This document shows positions 34,331 to 45,833 of a stretch of 64,000 nucleotides of DNA, in pieces. The position numbers and the translations under genes were made by a program. Numbering within the stretch: the stretch's first letter is position 1; the number at the start of each line of letters is the position of its first letter. The DNA is taken from the NCBI GenBank assembly GCA_028641055.1, contig CM054061.1, positions 32,216,333 to 32,280,332 on the forward strand. Direction: 5' to 3'. Origin of the DNA: Alopecurus myosuroides (Eukaryota > Streptophyta > Magnoliopsida > Poales > Poaceae). The notes beneath the pieces were generated by a model. It was not told the origin of the DNA. It saw only the letters and a list, made by a program, of their open reading frames with translations, and did not search any database.

Positions 34331-35194
34331 TTCTAGGTCCTTCGGGACACACCCCTTGTTCAAACAAAAGTAGACAAAACCACCTTTTATTTACGGCCTG
34401 AGAGAAAAATCCAACCTCGCGATATGCAATTTACGTTCCTCAAAGATGACTCGGTGTTTCATCTATGGTCACCGGATACAGTAGGACATTGTATTTGCTA
34501 GCGTAGCACTACGTCGTCCAAAATGTCAAACCCAATTGCTCTCCACGGGGAATTTTTTGAATAATAAAAAACAAAAAGGGCTAAAATCTAAAAACATAGC
34601 TTCACTTGACGATGATCTGGATTCCAGCTTGCCGGCGATGTGGGCAGCCCGCCCACTTGTTGATTATCTAGTCGGCTTTTTCTCTAGTTAGACTATGGGA
34701 GCAACAACTTGTGCAAGCGTCCAGCGGCCGGAGATCGAGGAGGCGTCCTTGATAAGAGATGTGCTTATGGTGCCCACGACCTTGAAGTCGAGGAGCTCCG
34801 TCTAGGCGGAAAGGTTCTCGAGGTCAAGGCCGAGGGACAAGTGCACATGTTCATTAAGGCATACTTTCGTGGACGTATTTCTCTTAGTTTATTATCGAAC
34901 CCACGAGAGAAATAAGGATGGCACTACCAGCCCCGCAACTATTGTGTCAAAATCTATCACGTTCGCACCCAAACTGTAGTCTGGAAATAGCCTACTCTTT
35001 TGGTTGCTAAAAAAACAGATTAAAAATAGTTTATAAATACTAGAACTAAAACATGAAATGAAGATCAAAAGTAAATTAAAAGCTGAAATGAAACGGTGCA
35101 GATATGAATATGGATATTAATGCAATGATTAATGCAAGAGTAAATGTAAGAGACTGGTGTGGCTTTCTACCTATTGCATAGGAAATATAGTTTA
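34331..35194. other. Unassigned intergenic DNA
   Basis: I see no family signature. A 68-codon frame at 34709-34915 (DLEVEELRLGGKVLEVKAEG) is the only structured one and I cannot assign it. Confidence 0.3.
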
Positions 35195-35770
35195 CACTAC
35201 TAGGGAACCCCCTACCGCCAGCGCACTAGATTAGCCTACTGCCGATGCCTAGGCACGCGTCGGCAATGGTCACTCCAGTGGTAAGCAACTATTGCTGGTG
35301 CGCATGTTTGGGGCGTCGGGGGTACTGCACTTAGCGCCATCGCGCAGCTTTGGCGCGCCGAGGCTAAAGTTAGCGCTGGCGCGTCCACCATCCGCGCCGA
35401 AGGTAAGGCTAGGTTAGGCCCGGCGCAGCTTCTGCGGCGGTGATACATCCAGTTTGCGCGTCGGCGGTATTTTTCGCTTGTCGAAAAAAATACAAAATGT
35501 ATTTATACAGATTTATACTGTTACAGAAATACATAGACAGACGATTACTAGATCGATAGATTGCATAAATAAATATACAAAGAATATAGAAAGTATTGTA
35601 CACGAATATACACTCAAAAACACAAATATAGAAAGATTCGAACACGAATATACAAAGTTTCGAACACAAATACAAAGTATCGAACACGAAGTGTTAAGAC
35701 ATCGATCAGCCGCGAATACAAAGTGTCGGATACAAAGCGTCTTCATATATCTATCTAAGGAGACATCTAT

Positions 35771-36027
35771 CTAAACTAGAAGGTAGAATAGAAACGCGTA
35801 CACGATGAGCATCATCGTTACAAAGATGGTCTTCATACGCTTTCTTCTCCTCTCCCCTTCTAGATACGTCTCTCCCGCTAGATAGCTTGCGTATAGAGTC
35901 TGTGCCTCCGCCATACTGGTATACCCCTTATAGTTGTTTCCGCTGAACCGCTGCACCTGTCTTCGGCAAGCCTCCCAATCGTCGTAGACTCCGGGAACAT
36001 GTCCCGGTACACGACATACCACGTCAT
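35771..36027 (-). pseudogene. CACTA-A viroplasmin / RNase H1 N-terminal-like exon, frameshifted
   Basis: An ATG sits directly after an AG acceptor (AAATAG|ATGACG at 36027) and starts MTWYVVYR. A one-base loss in a G run then shifts to the frame HVPGVYDDWEACRRQVQRFS, GNNYKGYTSMAEA. This is the short domain (RNase H1 hybrid-binding / caulimovirus viroplasmin-like) that reads 'YVVFxGxxPGVYxxWxxCxxxVxxFxGxxYKxY'. The C-terminus is a single hydrophobic segment after KRMK (TIFVTMMLIVYAFLFYLLV). The sister exon in CACTA-B at 59501-59764 has the same layout and is intact. Confidence 0.75.
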
Positions 36028-36175
36028 CTATTTGGAAAAGGCAAAATATACATCAGTAGAAAAATCATATATGCAACAAGTATATGCAACGAGGAGTTTA
36101 GGAATGCCATATGGGTTGAGAAATAAATTTTCTTACTCTAAGGTTTCGGCTTTGGCGGGAAGGGGCGGTAGCCTT

Positions 36176-37767
36176 TTATGGCGTATAGATACACGCTCGT
36201 TGGAAGACCCCAAGAGGAAGGTATGAATAGCACAGTAGCAAGTTTCCCTTAGAAAGAAACCAATGTTGAATCGACCAGTAAGAGAAAGAAATCACTTTCG
36301 AAGGTTGATGCAGCTGATGTTGGCAGGACGCACTACCGGTTCAGCAGCAACGTGGAATCTACACAACACAATCAAATTACTTTACCCCAACGAAGCAGTG
36401 AGGTTGTTAATCTCACCGGTTTTGCTGAAATAAAGGATTAGACATATAGTGTGAAAAATAGTCCTTGTTTGCAGTAGATGAAAGAGAACAATGATGGCAG
36501 TATAAAAACAGTAATTGCAGTAGGAAAACAACGGTTGCAGTGGTTGTATATCAATGTAAAGAAATGGACCGGGGTCCACAGTTCACTAGAGGTGTCTCTC
36601 CAAAGCAGATAGATAACATGCTGGGTAAAAAAATTACAGCTTGGCAATTGACAAATATAAAGGCTGCACGATAGTGCATGTGCATGACATGATGACTACT
36701 ATGTGATTCATGCGGACATTACAACAAGATACATAGACCGTTATGCAACTGCAACTATGACTAATAATCCACCCTCGGAGCGTCATCCAATCAAACCTCG
36801 GTATTAAGTTGCAAACAACACATAATTTCATTAAGCAAAGTGTGTAATGTAAACATCGTTGTTTTCTCCCTAGTGGCAACATCACATCCCTCACTTGTTA
36901 CATTTCTGTCACTCGAGCATGGGTGAAAGGAAGACACGAACTCACTATCGAGCGTAAATACTCTCTCTCGGAGTTACAAGCATCAACTTGGCCAGAGCAT
37001 CTACTAGTAACGGAGAGCATGCAAAATCATAAATAACATACACATGAAAGAACATGATAGATTGATAATCATTGGACATAGCATCCAATATTCATCGCGT
37101 CCCAGTAAACACAACATATAGCACTACAATAAGATGATCTTGATCATGCTAGGAAGCTCACAAGATCTAAACATGAGGCATAAAGAGGAGAGAACAACCA
37201 TCTAGCTACTGCTATGGACTCTAGTCGAGGGATGAACTACTCACGCATCACTCCGGAGGCAGGCATGATGTAGAGCCCTCCTGTGATGAATTCCACTCCT
37301 GGCCGGGGAGAGCTCCAGAACCCTCCCGAACTAGGGTTGACGATGGCGGCGACTACAAATCTTTTTGGTGGAAAAGGCTCGGCTGTTTAGGGTTAACCCG
37401 TGGAGGATCTTAAATAGGTGAGAGGGCACTGTCGGTGGGTGGCTAGGGGGGCACACCACCGCCAGGCGCGGCCAGGGGGCGCGCCGCCCCATGGTGTGGG
37501 GCCTTCAGGGCTCCCCTCCGGACTCCGTGTACGTGAAAGATTTCTAAGACTTGTGGGCTTTATTTAGTCCAACTCTGAGAATATTTCCAGAACATCTTTT
37601 CTGAAATAAAAAATAGCAAAAAACATGAACTAACTCTGTGGCATCTTGTTAATAGGTTAGTCCCAGAAAATCCATACAAATGGATTAAAGTGTATAAGAA
37701 ACATGTAGCATATGACATGAAAACAACATGGTACATCAGAAATTATGGGTACATTTCAGACGTATTA
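36176..37767 (-). mobile_element. S2: solo LTR of the G1 family, reversed
   Basis: 1592 bp matching the reverse complement of the G1 LTR, including AACCTCACTGCTTCGTTGGG and the GTGAACACACG-like end. The flanks GCCTT (36171-36175) and GCCGT (37768-37772) are a TSD with one change. The last base pair has drifted (TATTA for TATCA). There is no internal region, so it is a solo LTR. It landed next to the stop of the C48-like gene. Confidence 0.8.
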
Positions 37768-37772
37768 GCCGT

Positions 37773-38845
37773 CTAGCGAGTTGAATGGTTGCTTGTCGCC
37801 GTAAGCGTCTAGGCGGGCTTCTATCTCGACATTAATTGGTGGTACGTGGACGACGAAGAAGAGGTCAACCCTAGTGACGAGATCGTGATGGATTATTGTG
37901 GCAATCTGTCGCTAGATGTGACAAAACTCATTTCTCACCGTCTCTCTAGAGGCGTTCGCCATATCGATGCCCCGTTTTTGCAGACTAGATGGCAACAAGA
38001 AGTAGTTTGTATCCTTCACGAACTCCCTCCTATGAAGGATGGTGTACGAGGGGTCCATCCCACTATCTGGGTGGAAGTGCTTCATGCAGGAGTTCTTGGT
38101 TGTGTGGGTGCACGAGAGGCATCCTCGGCTGATTTCTTTCTTTACCGTGAGGGGCCTGCCTTGGCGGCGAATCCGGTGAGAGCTACTTCGAGAACATTCT
38201 TGAGGTTTGTGTAGTTCTTCAGCTTCGCACTCCCCGAGTCGAGATAAGTAACGTGCGAATGCCGCGGGAACATGACCAAGAGGACGCAGTACATGTCTCT
38301 GTGCAAAACAATCCATGCATCATCCTCAGATTAATCTTCACACATGCAAAAGAGTGGTGGAAATATACTAAAGAATGTAACGATGGCTAGCGGTCGATCG
38401 AAAACTTACTCGGAAAAGTAAGGCATGAGGAAGGTTTCCTTAGTATGATTGGCCGCCAAGAAATCTTCGATATGCTTCGTGGCAATCACTCGGTCCCGTG
38501 GTTTGGCCAAGACGCTTTCACGCATGTAGTAGGGGTCCATTGTCGCTACACCCAGGGTTCTCTCTTGCATAATATTGTGCGCCATTTTGAGAGCTACTGG
38601 GCGCACGAAGGTTGGGAAGAGACGTTTCAAACGAAAGATGTTGAATAGGTCATCAAACCTAAGGAAGAATAGCTCTGTAGGGTATTTCTCCATAAAGCCC
38701 ATGCCGAGGGGCACCTTGACCACGTGGAGCGGGTACGACGGAGAACGTGACTGCATAAGTTCCTTCTCTTTCTGTAGAACACCATCATGCACGCTCCTCA
38801 TGTCCCTGGTCAAGAATTTGACAAGGTCTAGCGGAAGCATTGGCT
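37773..38845 (-). pseudogene. CACTA-A C48 (Ulp1-like) peptidase gene, decayed
   Basis: The frame 38840-38406 reads KYPTELFFLRFDDLFNIFRL, ALKMAHNIMQERTLGVATMD and KETFLMPYF, then a GTAAGT donor. The next exon, after TGCACAG at about 38303, continues in phase as DMYCVLLVMFPRHSHVTYLD. This is the Ulp1-like C48 layout carried by many grass CACTA elements. The conserved Asp of the YLDS motif is present, but the usual HW before VLLV reads YC, and the expected catalytic Cys loop near 38040 (HPDSGMDPSYT) lacks a Cys. A stop after AGPSR and a frame change follow. Known members are SUMO/ubiquitin-like peptidases; this copy looks inactive. Confidence 0.65.
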
Positions 38846-39528
38846 CGCCCAGAATATGGTGCTGGCGCCACTAGTCGGGTAACTTTGTCCAAAACCCGAG
38901 GCGGCGGCCACTTTTTTCTTCCGAGGCCTTTTCCTGGTGCTCTTCCTCGCCTTCAAGCACGGGGGAGCGCCGCCGCCTGCTCTTATCGCGTCATGTGTCG
39001 CACTACGACAAGTGTTTGGGCTTAGCAAAGCTTTCGCTGGAGCGCTGAAGCCGACATCTTCCTCAGGAGTTTCTTGAGAACCGAACAACTTCTTCTTCTA
39101 GCAATTAGATTTCCCTGCCGGGAGATCACGATGGTCGGGTCAATCACGAGGCGGCTGGTGCATATCAGCGAGTCGATCCATATCGAGGTCAGCGATAGGC
39201 TGATCCATATTGAGATCATCATTATGCTGGTCCATATCGAGATCAACGATGAATTCATCGATTGGATCCTCGCTTCACTACTGTTTCATGGGCTCGGAAG
39301 GATCAACGACAAGTGGAGGAGATGGAGCCGCCGGCGCAGCCGATGGAGTGGCCTTGTCTTGGCTTGCCGTGGTCCCTGATTTGGCGTTCAATCGAATCAG
39401 TCCATTCGACAATACCAATATTTAATTCTTGAGTCCTGATATCGTCAGCTCGCGTTCGGCTTCCAGGGGTTGATAAGCAGGATACATATCTCCGCATCCC
39501 GGTAAAGCCCGATCCACGTGAACCTGAT
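38846..39528 (-). pseudogene. CACTA-A C48 gene, N-terminal part with Asp-rich repeat
   Basis: Minus-strand pieces include basic KSTRKRPRKKK (about 38960) and a short in-frame repeat at about 39140-39260 of the form DLDMDQ / DLNMDQ / DLDMDR / DMHQ. Frames are interrupted. It lies upstream of the peptidase domain and is cut by G2. Confidence 0.45.
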
Positions 39529-41565
39529 TGATACGTCATAAACGTATCCTTAATTTCTGATGTTCCATGTTGTTTTCATGTTATTTCCTACATGTTTTCT
39601 ATACACTTTATGTCATTTTTATCAATTTCCGGGACTAACGTATTGACAAGATGCCATAGAGCTAGTTCCCTGTTTTCTCCTGTTTTTAATTTCAGAAAAT
39701 TTGTTATGGAAATATTGGAGGAATTGGAAAATTCGAAGCCCGGAAGTCTTAGAATTCCCGAAGGTTTCACGGAGTCCCGAAGAGGCCCGGAGAGGGGCCA
39801 CTGGGGGGCCACACCATACGGCAGCGCGCCCCTCCTGGCCGTGCCTAGGGGTGGTGTGGGCCCCTCGGGCGTCCACCGCCATCGCCCTTTTGCCCATACA
39901 TTCCCCCCGATACATCAACCCTAAGAATATACCACTTTTTTCCGAGAAACACCCAAGGCCGCCGTCATCATCATCCCGAGATCGGGAGGGTACTTGAGCT
40001 TTCATCATCGGAGGGGTCTACACCACCATGCCCACCTCCGAAGTGATGCGTGAGTAGTTCATCCCTGGACTACGGGTCCATACCAGTAGCTAGATGGTTG
40101 TCTCCTCCACTTTATGCCACATGTTTAGATCTCGTGAGTTGTCGTACACGATCGAGATCATCTTTATGTAATGCTACATGTTGTGTTTGTTGGGATCCGA
40201 TGAATGTTGAATGCTATGTCTTCTGATTATCCATCTATCATGTTATCTTCATGCATATGTTATTTATGATCTTGCATGCTCTCCGTTATTAGTAGATACT
40301 CTGGCCAAGTAAATGCTAGTAATCCTAAGAGGGAGTATTTATGCTCGATAGTGGGTTCATGCCTCCTTTGCATCTGTGCTCGAGTGACAAAAACGTGACG
40401 GATGGAGGATATGATGTTCCCATTAGGGAGAAAACAACGATGTTTACTTCGTTTACATTGTTTACATTACACACTTTGCTTACTGCGATTACCTGTTGCT
40501 TGCAACTTAATACCCAACGTTTGTTCGGATTATATTCGGAGGGTGGATTATTAGTCATAGATGCAGTTGGACGAAGGTCTATTATCTTGTTGTAATGCCC
40601 ACATGAATGACATAGTAATATTTATGTCTTGCATATGCACTACGGTGCAACCTTCATTTCTGTCAATTTCCTAGCTGTAATTTGTTCGCCACACATGTTA
40701 TTTATCTTTCACGGAGAGACACCACTAGTGAACTGTGGACCCCGGTCCATTTTCTCATACTGATAATACACACACTGCTTCCACTGTTTTCATGTAGCTG
40801 CTATTGTTTTCATACTATTCTCATATTGTTTTCCTCACCATACGTTTAACCTTTTTGTGTTCAGCAAAACTGGTGAGATTGACAACCTCACTGCTTCGTT
40901 GGGGCAAAGTGATTTGATTGTGTTGTGTAGGTTCCACGTTGCTGCTGAACCGGTAGTGCACCCTGCCATCTCAGTTGCATCAACCTTCCGAAGTTACTTC
41001 TTCCTCCTACTGGCCGATTCAACCTTGGTTTCTTTCTGAGGGAAACTTGGTATTGTGCTCTTCATACCTTCCTGTTGGGGTCTCCTGACGAACGTGTGTT
41101 ACACGTGCATAAACTACGGTGCAACCTTTGTTTCTATCAATTGCCCGGTTGTAATTTGTTCACCACACATGTTATTTATCTTTTATGGAGAGACACCACT
41201 AGTGAACTGTGGACCCCGGTCCATTTTCTCATACTAATAATACACACACGGCTTCCACTGTTTTCACACTTCTGCTACTGCTTTCATATTGTTTTCCACA
41301 CCCTACGTTTAACCTCTTTGTGTTTACCAAAATCAGTGAGATTGACAACCTCACTTCTTCGTTGGGGCAAAGTGATTTGATTGTGTTGTATAGATTCCAT
41401 GTTGCTGCTGAACTGGTAGTGCGCCCTGCCATCTCAGCTGCATCAACCTTCAGATATTTCTTGTCCTCCTACTGGTCGATTCAACCTTGATTTCTTTTGT
41501 GATGGAAAACTTGACCCTTCACTCTTCACAACCTTTCCCTTGGAGTTTACCAACGTCAACCATCA
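39529..41565 (+). repeat. G2 LTR with internal 474-bp tandem duplication
   Basis: The final part of the LTR is present twice: 40639-41112 and 41113-41565, both starting ACTACGGTGCAACC. Other family LTRs here are about 1.59 kb; this one is 2.04 kb for that reason. Confidence 0.8.
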
Positions 41566-41609
41566 ACAAGTTTTCCTGTTATTTTTATCATTTTTTTTAT
41601 CTTGCTAAA

Positions 41610-42720
41610 ATGACTACTTCTGAGAACACTAAGTTATGTGGCTTTACTAGAACCAACAAAAATTATTTCATTAGCATACCTATTGCTCCACCTGCTCATA
41701 CTGCTGATTTTTATGAGATTAAGCCTGCACTATTAAATGTTGTTATGAGAGAGCATTTTTCTGGTGTTAGTACTGATGATGCTGTTGCCCATCTTAATAA
41801 TTTTCTTGAACTATGTGAGATGCAAAAATATAAATATGTAGATGGATATATTATTAAACTATTTTTTTCCTTTCTCCTATTAAATGTTGCTGCTTATATC
41901 TTTAGGAAGTAGCATTATGAGTTTTAAGAAACTTGATAATGAGCATGTTGCTAAACCTTGGGAAAGAATGAAATCTTTAGTAAATAATTGTCCCACTCAT
42001 GGACTGACTACTTGGATGATCATCCAAACCTTTTATGCAGGACTGAATTTTTCTTCAGGAAACCTTCTGGATTCAGCTGCTGGAGGAACCTTTATGTCCT
42101 TTACCTTGGGGGCAGCAACAAAGATTCTTGATAATATGATGGTGGATTATTCAGAATGGCACACTAAGAGAGCTACAACTAGTAAGAAGGTAAATTTTGT
42201 TGAAGAAACCTCCTCTTTGAGTGATAGACTTGATGCTATTATGTCTATGCTTGTTAATGGACATGCTCATACTAATCCAAATAATATTCCTTTAGCCTGT
42301 TTGATTGCTCAAGAACATATTGATGTGAACTTCATTAAAAATATTAATTTCAACAACAATGCATATAGGAATAATTTTGGTAGCAATAATTATAAGCCAT
42401 ATCCTCCTAATAATAACAATTCTTATGATAATTCTTATAACAGAAACAAAAGTGTACCCTCTGATCTTGAGAATATGCTTAAGAACTTTATTAGTACACA
42501 AACTGCTTTTAATAAATCTGTTGAGGAAAAAATTGGCAAAATTGATGTTCTTGCTTCTAAAGTTGATAGCGTTACTCTTGATGTTGATTTTCCGAAACTA
42601 AAGGTTATGCCTCATGATGTTGAACAAAGCAAAACTTTGAATGCCATCCAAATTCGAATTGACGATAATGTTAGGATGTTAGCTGAATTGCATGCCAGAT
42701 GGGAAGAGAAGATGAAATAG
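41610..42720 (+). pseudogene. G2 gag with internal deletion
   Basis: The ATG at 41610 begins MTTSENTKLCGF and continues EIKPALLNVVMREHFSGVS, LNNFLELCEMQKYKYVDGYI. About 110 bp present in G1 (10870-10985, containing KxWLxSLP-type gag sequence) are missing, which shifts the frame. The second frame (41884-42720, 278 codons) is open and holds ERMKSLVNNCPTHGLTTWMI, GNLLDSAAGGTFMSFTLGAA, an Asn-rich region and LENMLKNFISTQ. It is the best-preserved gag of this family in the window. Confidence 0.8.
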
Positions 42721-42890
42721 CTAGAAAGAATAATATACCTAATGTTTGCACCATCACTACCACTAGTAGAAATGAAGCCTCTCATGCTAGTAAACTTTCT
42801 AATATCAATGGTAAATTAATTGGTGTTTGCAATTGCTATGCCTTGATGGTGCCTTGACGGGGAGACTTCTTGATGATGATGAATTTTAAG

Positions 42891-42908
42891 TCCCCGGCAA
42901 CTGCACCA
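42891..42908 (-). other. Primer binding site left of the reversed LTR
   Basis: The minus strand reads TGGTGCAGTTGCCGGGGA, 16 of 18 matches to the tRNA-Asp site of G1, eight bases outside the LTR edge at 42917. It marks this LTR as a 5' LTR for DNA to its left. Confidence 0.75.
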
Positions 42909-42916
42909 GAAATTCT

Positions 42917-45833
42917 TGATGCTTGTAATGGCGTGTTGGGAACCCCAAGAGGAGGGTGTGATGAGTACAGCGGTAAGAATTTCCCTCAGTTAAGAACCAA
43001 GGTTATCAATCCAGTAGGAGAAAGAGGATCTTCGGAAGGTTGATGCCACTGACGTGGTGATGGCGCTGTTGGAACGCGTAGAGATAAACGAAAACTTTTC
43101 CTACGCGGTACTTCCAAGATCTAGCCGAGGTAGAAAGCCACGATGATTACCACTAGACGCGCGGTTGCGGATTATCGGTGAAGCGCGTCGGGGCAGTGCA
43201 GTCCCACGATCCGGTCCGGACGATCCAATCCCTCGAACGTCAAAGTGCTGAACGTACAACACCTCTGCCGGTATCCACACGTACGAGGAGGAGCTCCGAC
43301 GGCAGACTGCTAGGTCTGGTGCGACGGCTGGACTGAGTGGGTCTAGGGTTCCCAACGCATGGGAGAGTGGACTAACGTGCCCGCTGGGCAACCTGCGCCC
43401 CTCTTTATATAGCGTATGGTAGTGGGCTGCACAACACTTGTGGCCCATTCCCTCTGTGAGTCCGACTCACAAAATCACTCCATTTCCGGTTCGGGTCCAA
43501 CCCAACCAATACTTGCTCCCGCTCTTAAGTGTGCGACCCTGCAGGCTCATGGCTACTTGGACACGATTGGAGTCCGACTCTCAATCGATCAATCGGTAGC
43601 GGCTCCTAGCAGAACGTGCCGACTCCCAAGTACCATTGAGTCATGACGACATACCTTTCAATGTGATATTCATCTTAGTCCCTTTTGCCTCACGATATAC
43701 CTTGTCAAACTATAGGCGATTTTATCGTCATCCCTTAAATAGTTCAACTCTCTTCTCGATCCGTGATATGTGATTCGTCTGACTAACTCTTAGTCAATCG
43801 ACACAGTTAACACTTAACTGAGTCGCGCATGGCCATGCTTCCTGAATCATATCACTCGAGAGGGCCTAGAGAATATCTCTCCATTCGGAGGGGCAAAGTC
43901 CTATCTTGATTATCCACATCACGCAGCTTGCTTCTCATTTGACCCGAACTCTGCCTTTATAGTTGCCTTGTCACAGAACAACATTTGACATAACCTAAGT
44001 CGGTGATCCACAACTCGGATTGTGCGACAACCTCAGGTCTAAGGATTACATTGATTGAGACATGCAAATGACGACTTGCTCGTTGCATCTCAATATGGGT
44101 CAGTCCGACTTTGCTAAACTCTTTAGCCAAGTCCGTGAACGTTGGAATGGCATCACCATGCCCATGACAAGTGGAACCGTGTCATCAGCCAACACTCACA
44201 TTAGTCTAGGATGTGTGTCCAGCACAACCTAAATGACCAAGGACAATCTAGTATGAACAACATGAATATATAGTTCCACAATCGAATCACATATTCAATG
44301 ACATATATCAGATGTTCAAAACAAGGACAACTTAATAACTTTTTGAATACAGTGGGAATTACATCATACATGATTGCCTCTAGGGTATATTCCCAACAGG
44401 CGCCTCACCGGTGTCAGCAACAACGCGGAACCTGCACACAACCGAACCAAAATACTTTGTCCCAATGGTACAGTGAGGTTGTCAATCTCGCCGGTCTTTC
44501 TGAAAACAAAGATTAGACGTATAGTGTGGAAAATGGTGTATGTTTGCAGTAAGTAAAGAAAGCAGGGAATTGTAGTGGTTTGTTTAACAATGTAGGAAAA
44601 ATGGACCGGGGTTCATAGGTTCACTAGTGGTGTCTCTCCATAAAGATAGCATGCTGGGTGAACAAATTACAGCTAAGCAGTTGATAAATAGAGGTTGCAC
44701 CGTAGTGCACATTGATGACATGATGACTACTATGATATTTAGTGCGGGCATTACAACAATATACATAGACCGTAATCCAACTGCATCTATGACTAATAAT
44801 CCACCCTCAGGTTATCATCCGAACCCCCTTAGGTATTAAGTTGCAAGCAACAGATAATCACATTAAGCAATGTGTGTAATGTAAGCAATGATTGTGCACG
44901 GGGCACCCACACCGCGGTTTTCTCCCTAGTGGCAACAACACATCCTCCCCCGTCACGTTTGTGTCACTCGAGCACAGGCGAAAAGGAGGCATGAACCCAA
45001 CTATCGAGCATAAATACTCTCTCTTGGAGTCACTAGCAACTACTTGTCCCGAGCAACCACTAGCAACGGAAAGCATGCAAGATCACAAATAACATATGCA
45101 ATAAAGACTATAATCAACTTGGCATAAGTTCAATATTCATCGGATCCCAGCAAACACAACACATAGAATTACATAAGAACAATCTCGATCATGTTAGGCA
45201 GCTCACAAGATCTAAACATTGAGGCATAGGAGGAGAAGACAACCATCTAGCTACTTCTATGGACCCGTAGTCCAAGGATGAACTACTCACGCATCACTCC
45301 GGAGGCAGGCATGGTGATGAAGAGGCCTCCGGTGATGATTTCCTCTCCGGCAGGGTGCTGGGAGACAGCTTCAGACCCCCTGGTCTAGGGTTGACGACGA
45401 CGGCGGCTGCGGAACTTTTTGGTGATTTTCGATCAGGTACGTAGGGTTTTCCTTCGGAGGGGAATAAATAGGCGAAAGGACGACGCCGGTGGGCCACCAG
45501 GGTGGCCTCACCACCCCCAGGCGCGGCCAAGGGGGGCGCCTGGCTATGGTGAGGGCCCCCTGGTGCCCGTCTTTGACTCCTCTTCGGACTTCTGGATGCT
45601 TCCGGGGAAATAGGAACTTCGGGATTCGTGGGGTCCAATTCTGAGAATATTTCCAGAAAAACTTTTCTGAAATAAAAAATAGCAGAAAACAGGGAACTGG
45701 CACTTGGCATCTTGTCAATAGGTTAGTCCCGAAAAACGTGTAAAAATGCTATAAAGAAGGGAGAAAACATGTAGCAATTGGCATAATATCAACATGGAAC
45801 ATCAGAAATTATAGATACGTTGGAGACGTATCA
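42917..45833 (-). repeat. G3 LTR (reversed), flanked by PBS on one side and PPT on the other
   Basis: It is about 1.58 kb once the copia solo LTR and its TSD are removed. On the minus strand it starts TGATACGTCTCCAACG (45833) and ends GCATCA (42917). To its right the minus-strand sequence GGAACTAAGCTTGGGGATGCT is a polypurine tract, and to its left is a primer binding site. Confidence 0.8.
43067..44398 (-). mobile_element. Copia-type solo LTR (1332 bp) inside the G3 LTR
   Basis: The minus strand opens TGTTGGGAATATACCCTAGA and closes with CCAACA, with perfect TSDs GGCGC at 43062-43066 and 44399-44403. The opening resembles the BARE/Angela-type copia LTR start. There is no internal region. A TATATAAAG on the minus strand at about 43403-43411 may be its promoter. 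Confidence 0.85.

Larger units (their letters stand above)
35195..39528 (-). mobile_element. CACTA-A: decayed En/Spm element, left end and genes
   Basis: CACTACTAGGGAACCCCC at 35195 is a CACTA terminal repeat, preceded by a possible 3-bp TSD (TTA). Subterminal GC-rich repeats (GGCGCGCC, GCGCTGGCGCG) follow to about 35460. Genes on the minus strand point toward this end, so it is the 3' end. The element is split by solo LTR S2 and then by G2 at 39529. No opposite terminus was found in the window. Confidence 0.75.
39529..42833 (+). mobile_element. G2: truncated G1-family gypsy element
   Basis: Starts TGATACGTCATAAACG after CTGAT, with a 5' LTR to 41565, no recognisable primer site and a shortened gag. 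It is colinear with G1 to TTTGCAAT at 42833, where it abruptly joins reversed G3 leader sequence. Confidence 0.8.

Noticed and set aside
35454..35774. 106-codon plus-strand frame rich in Ile/Thr/Glu
   Set aside because: Formed by an imperfect AATACAAAGTNTCGAACACGA repeat in the CACTA-A subterminal region, with no coding signature.
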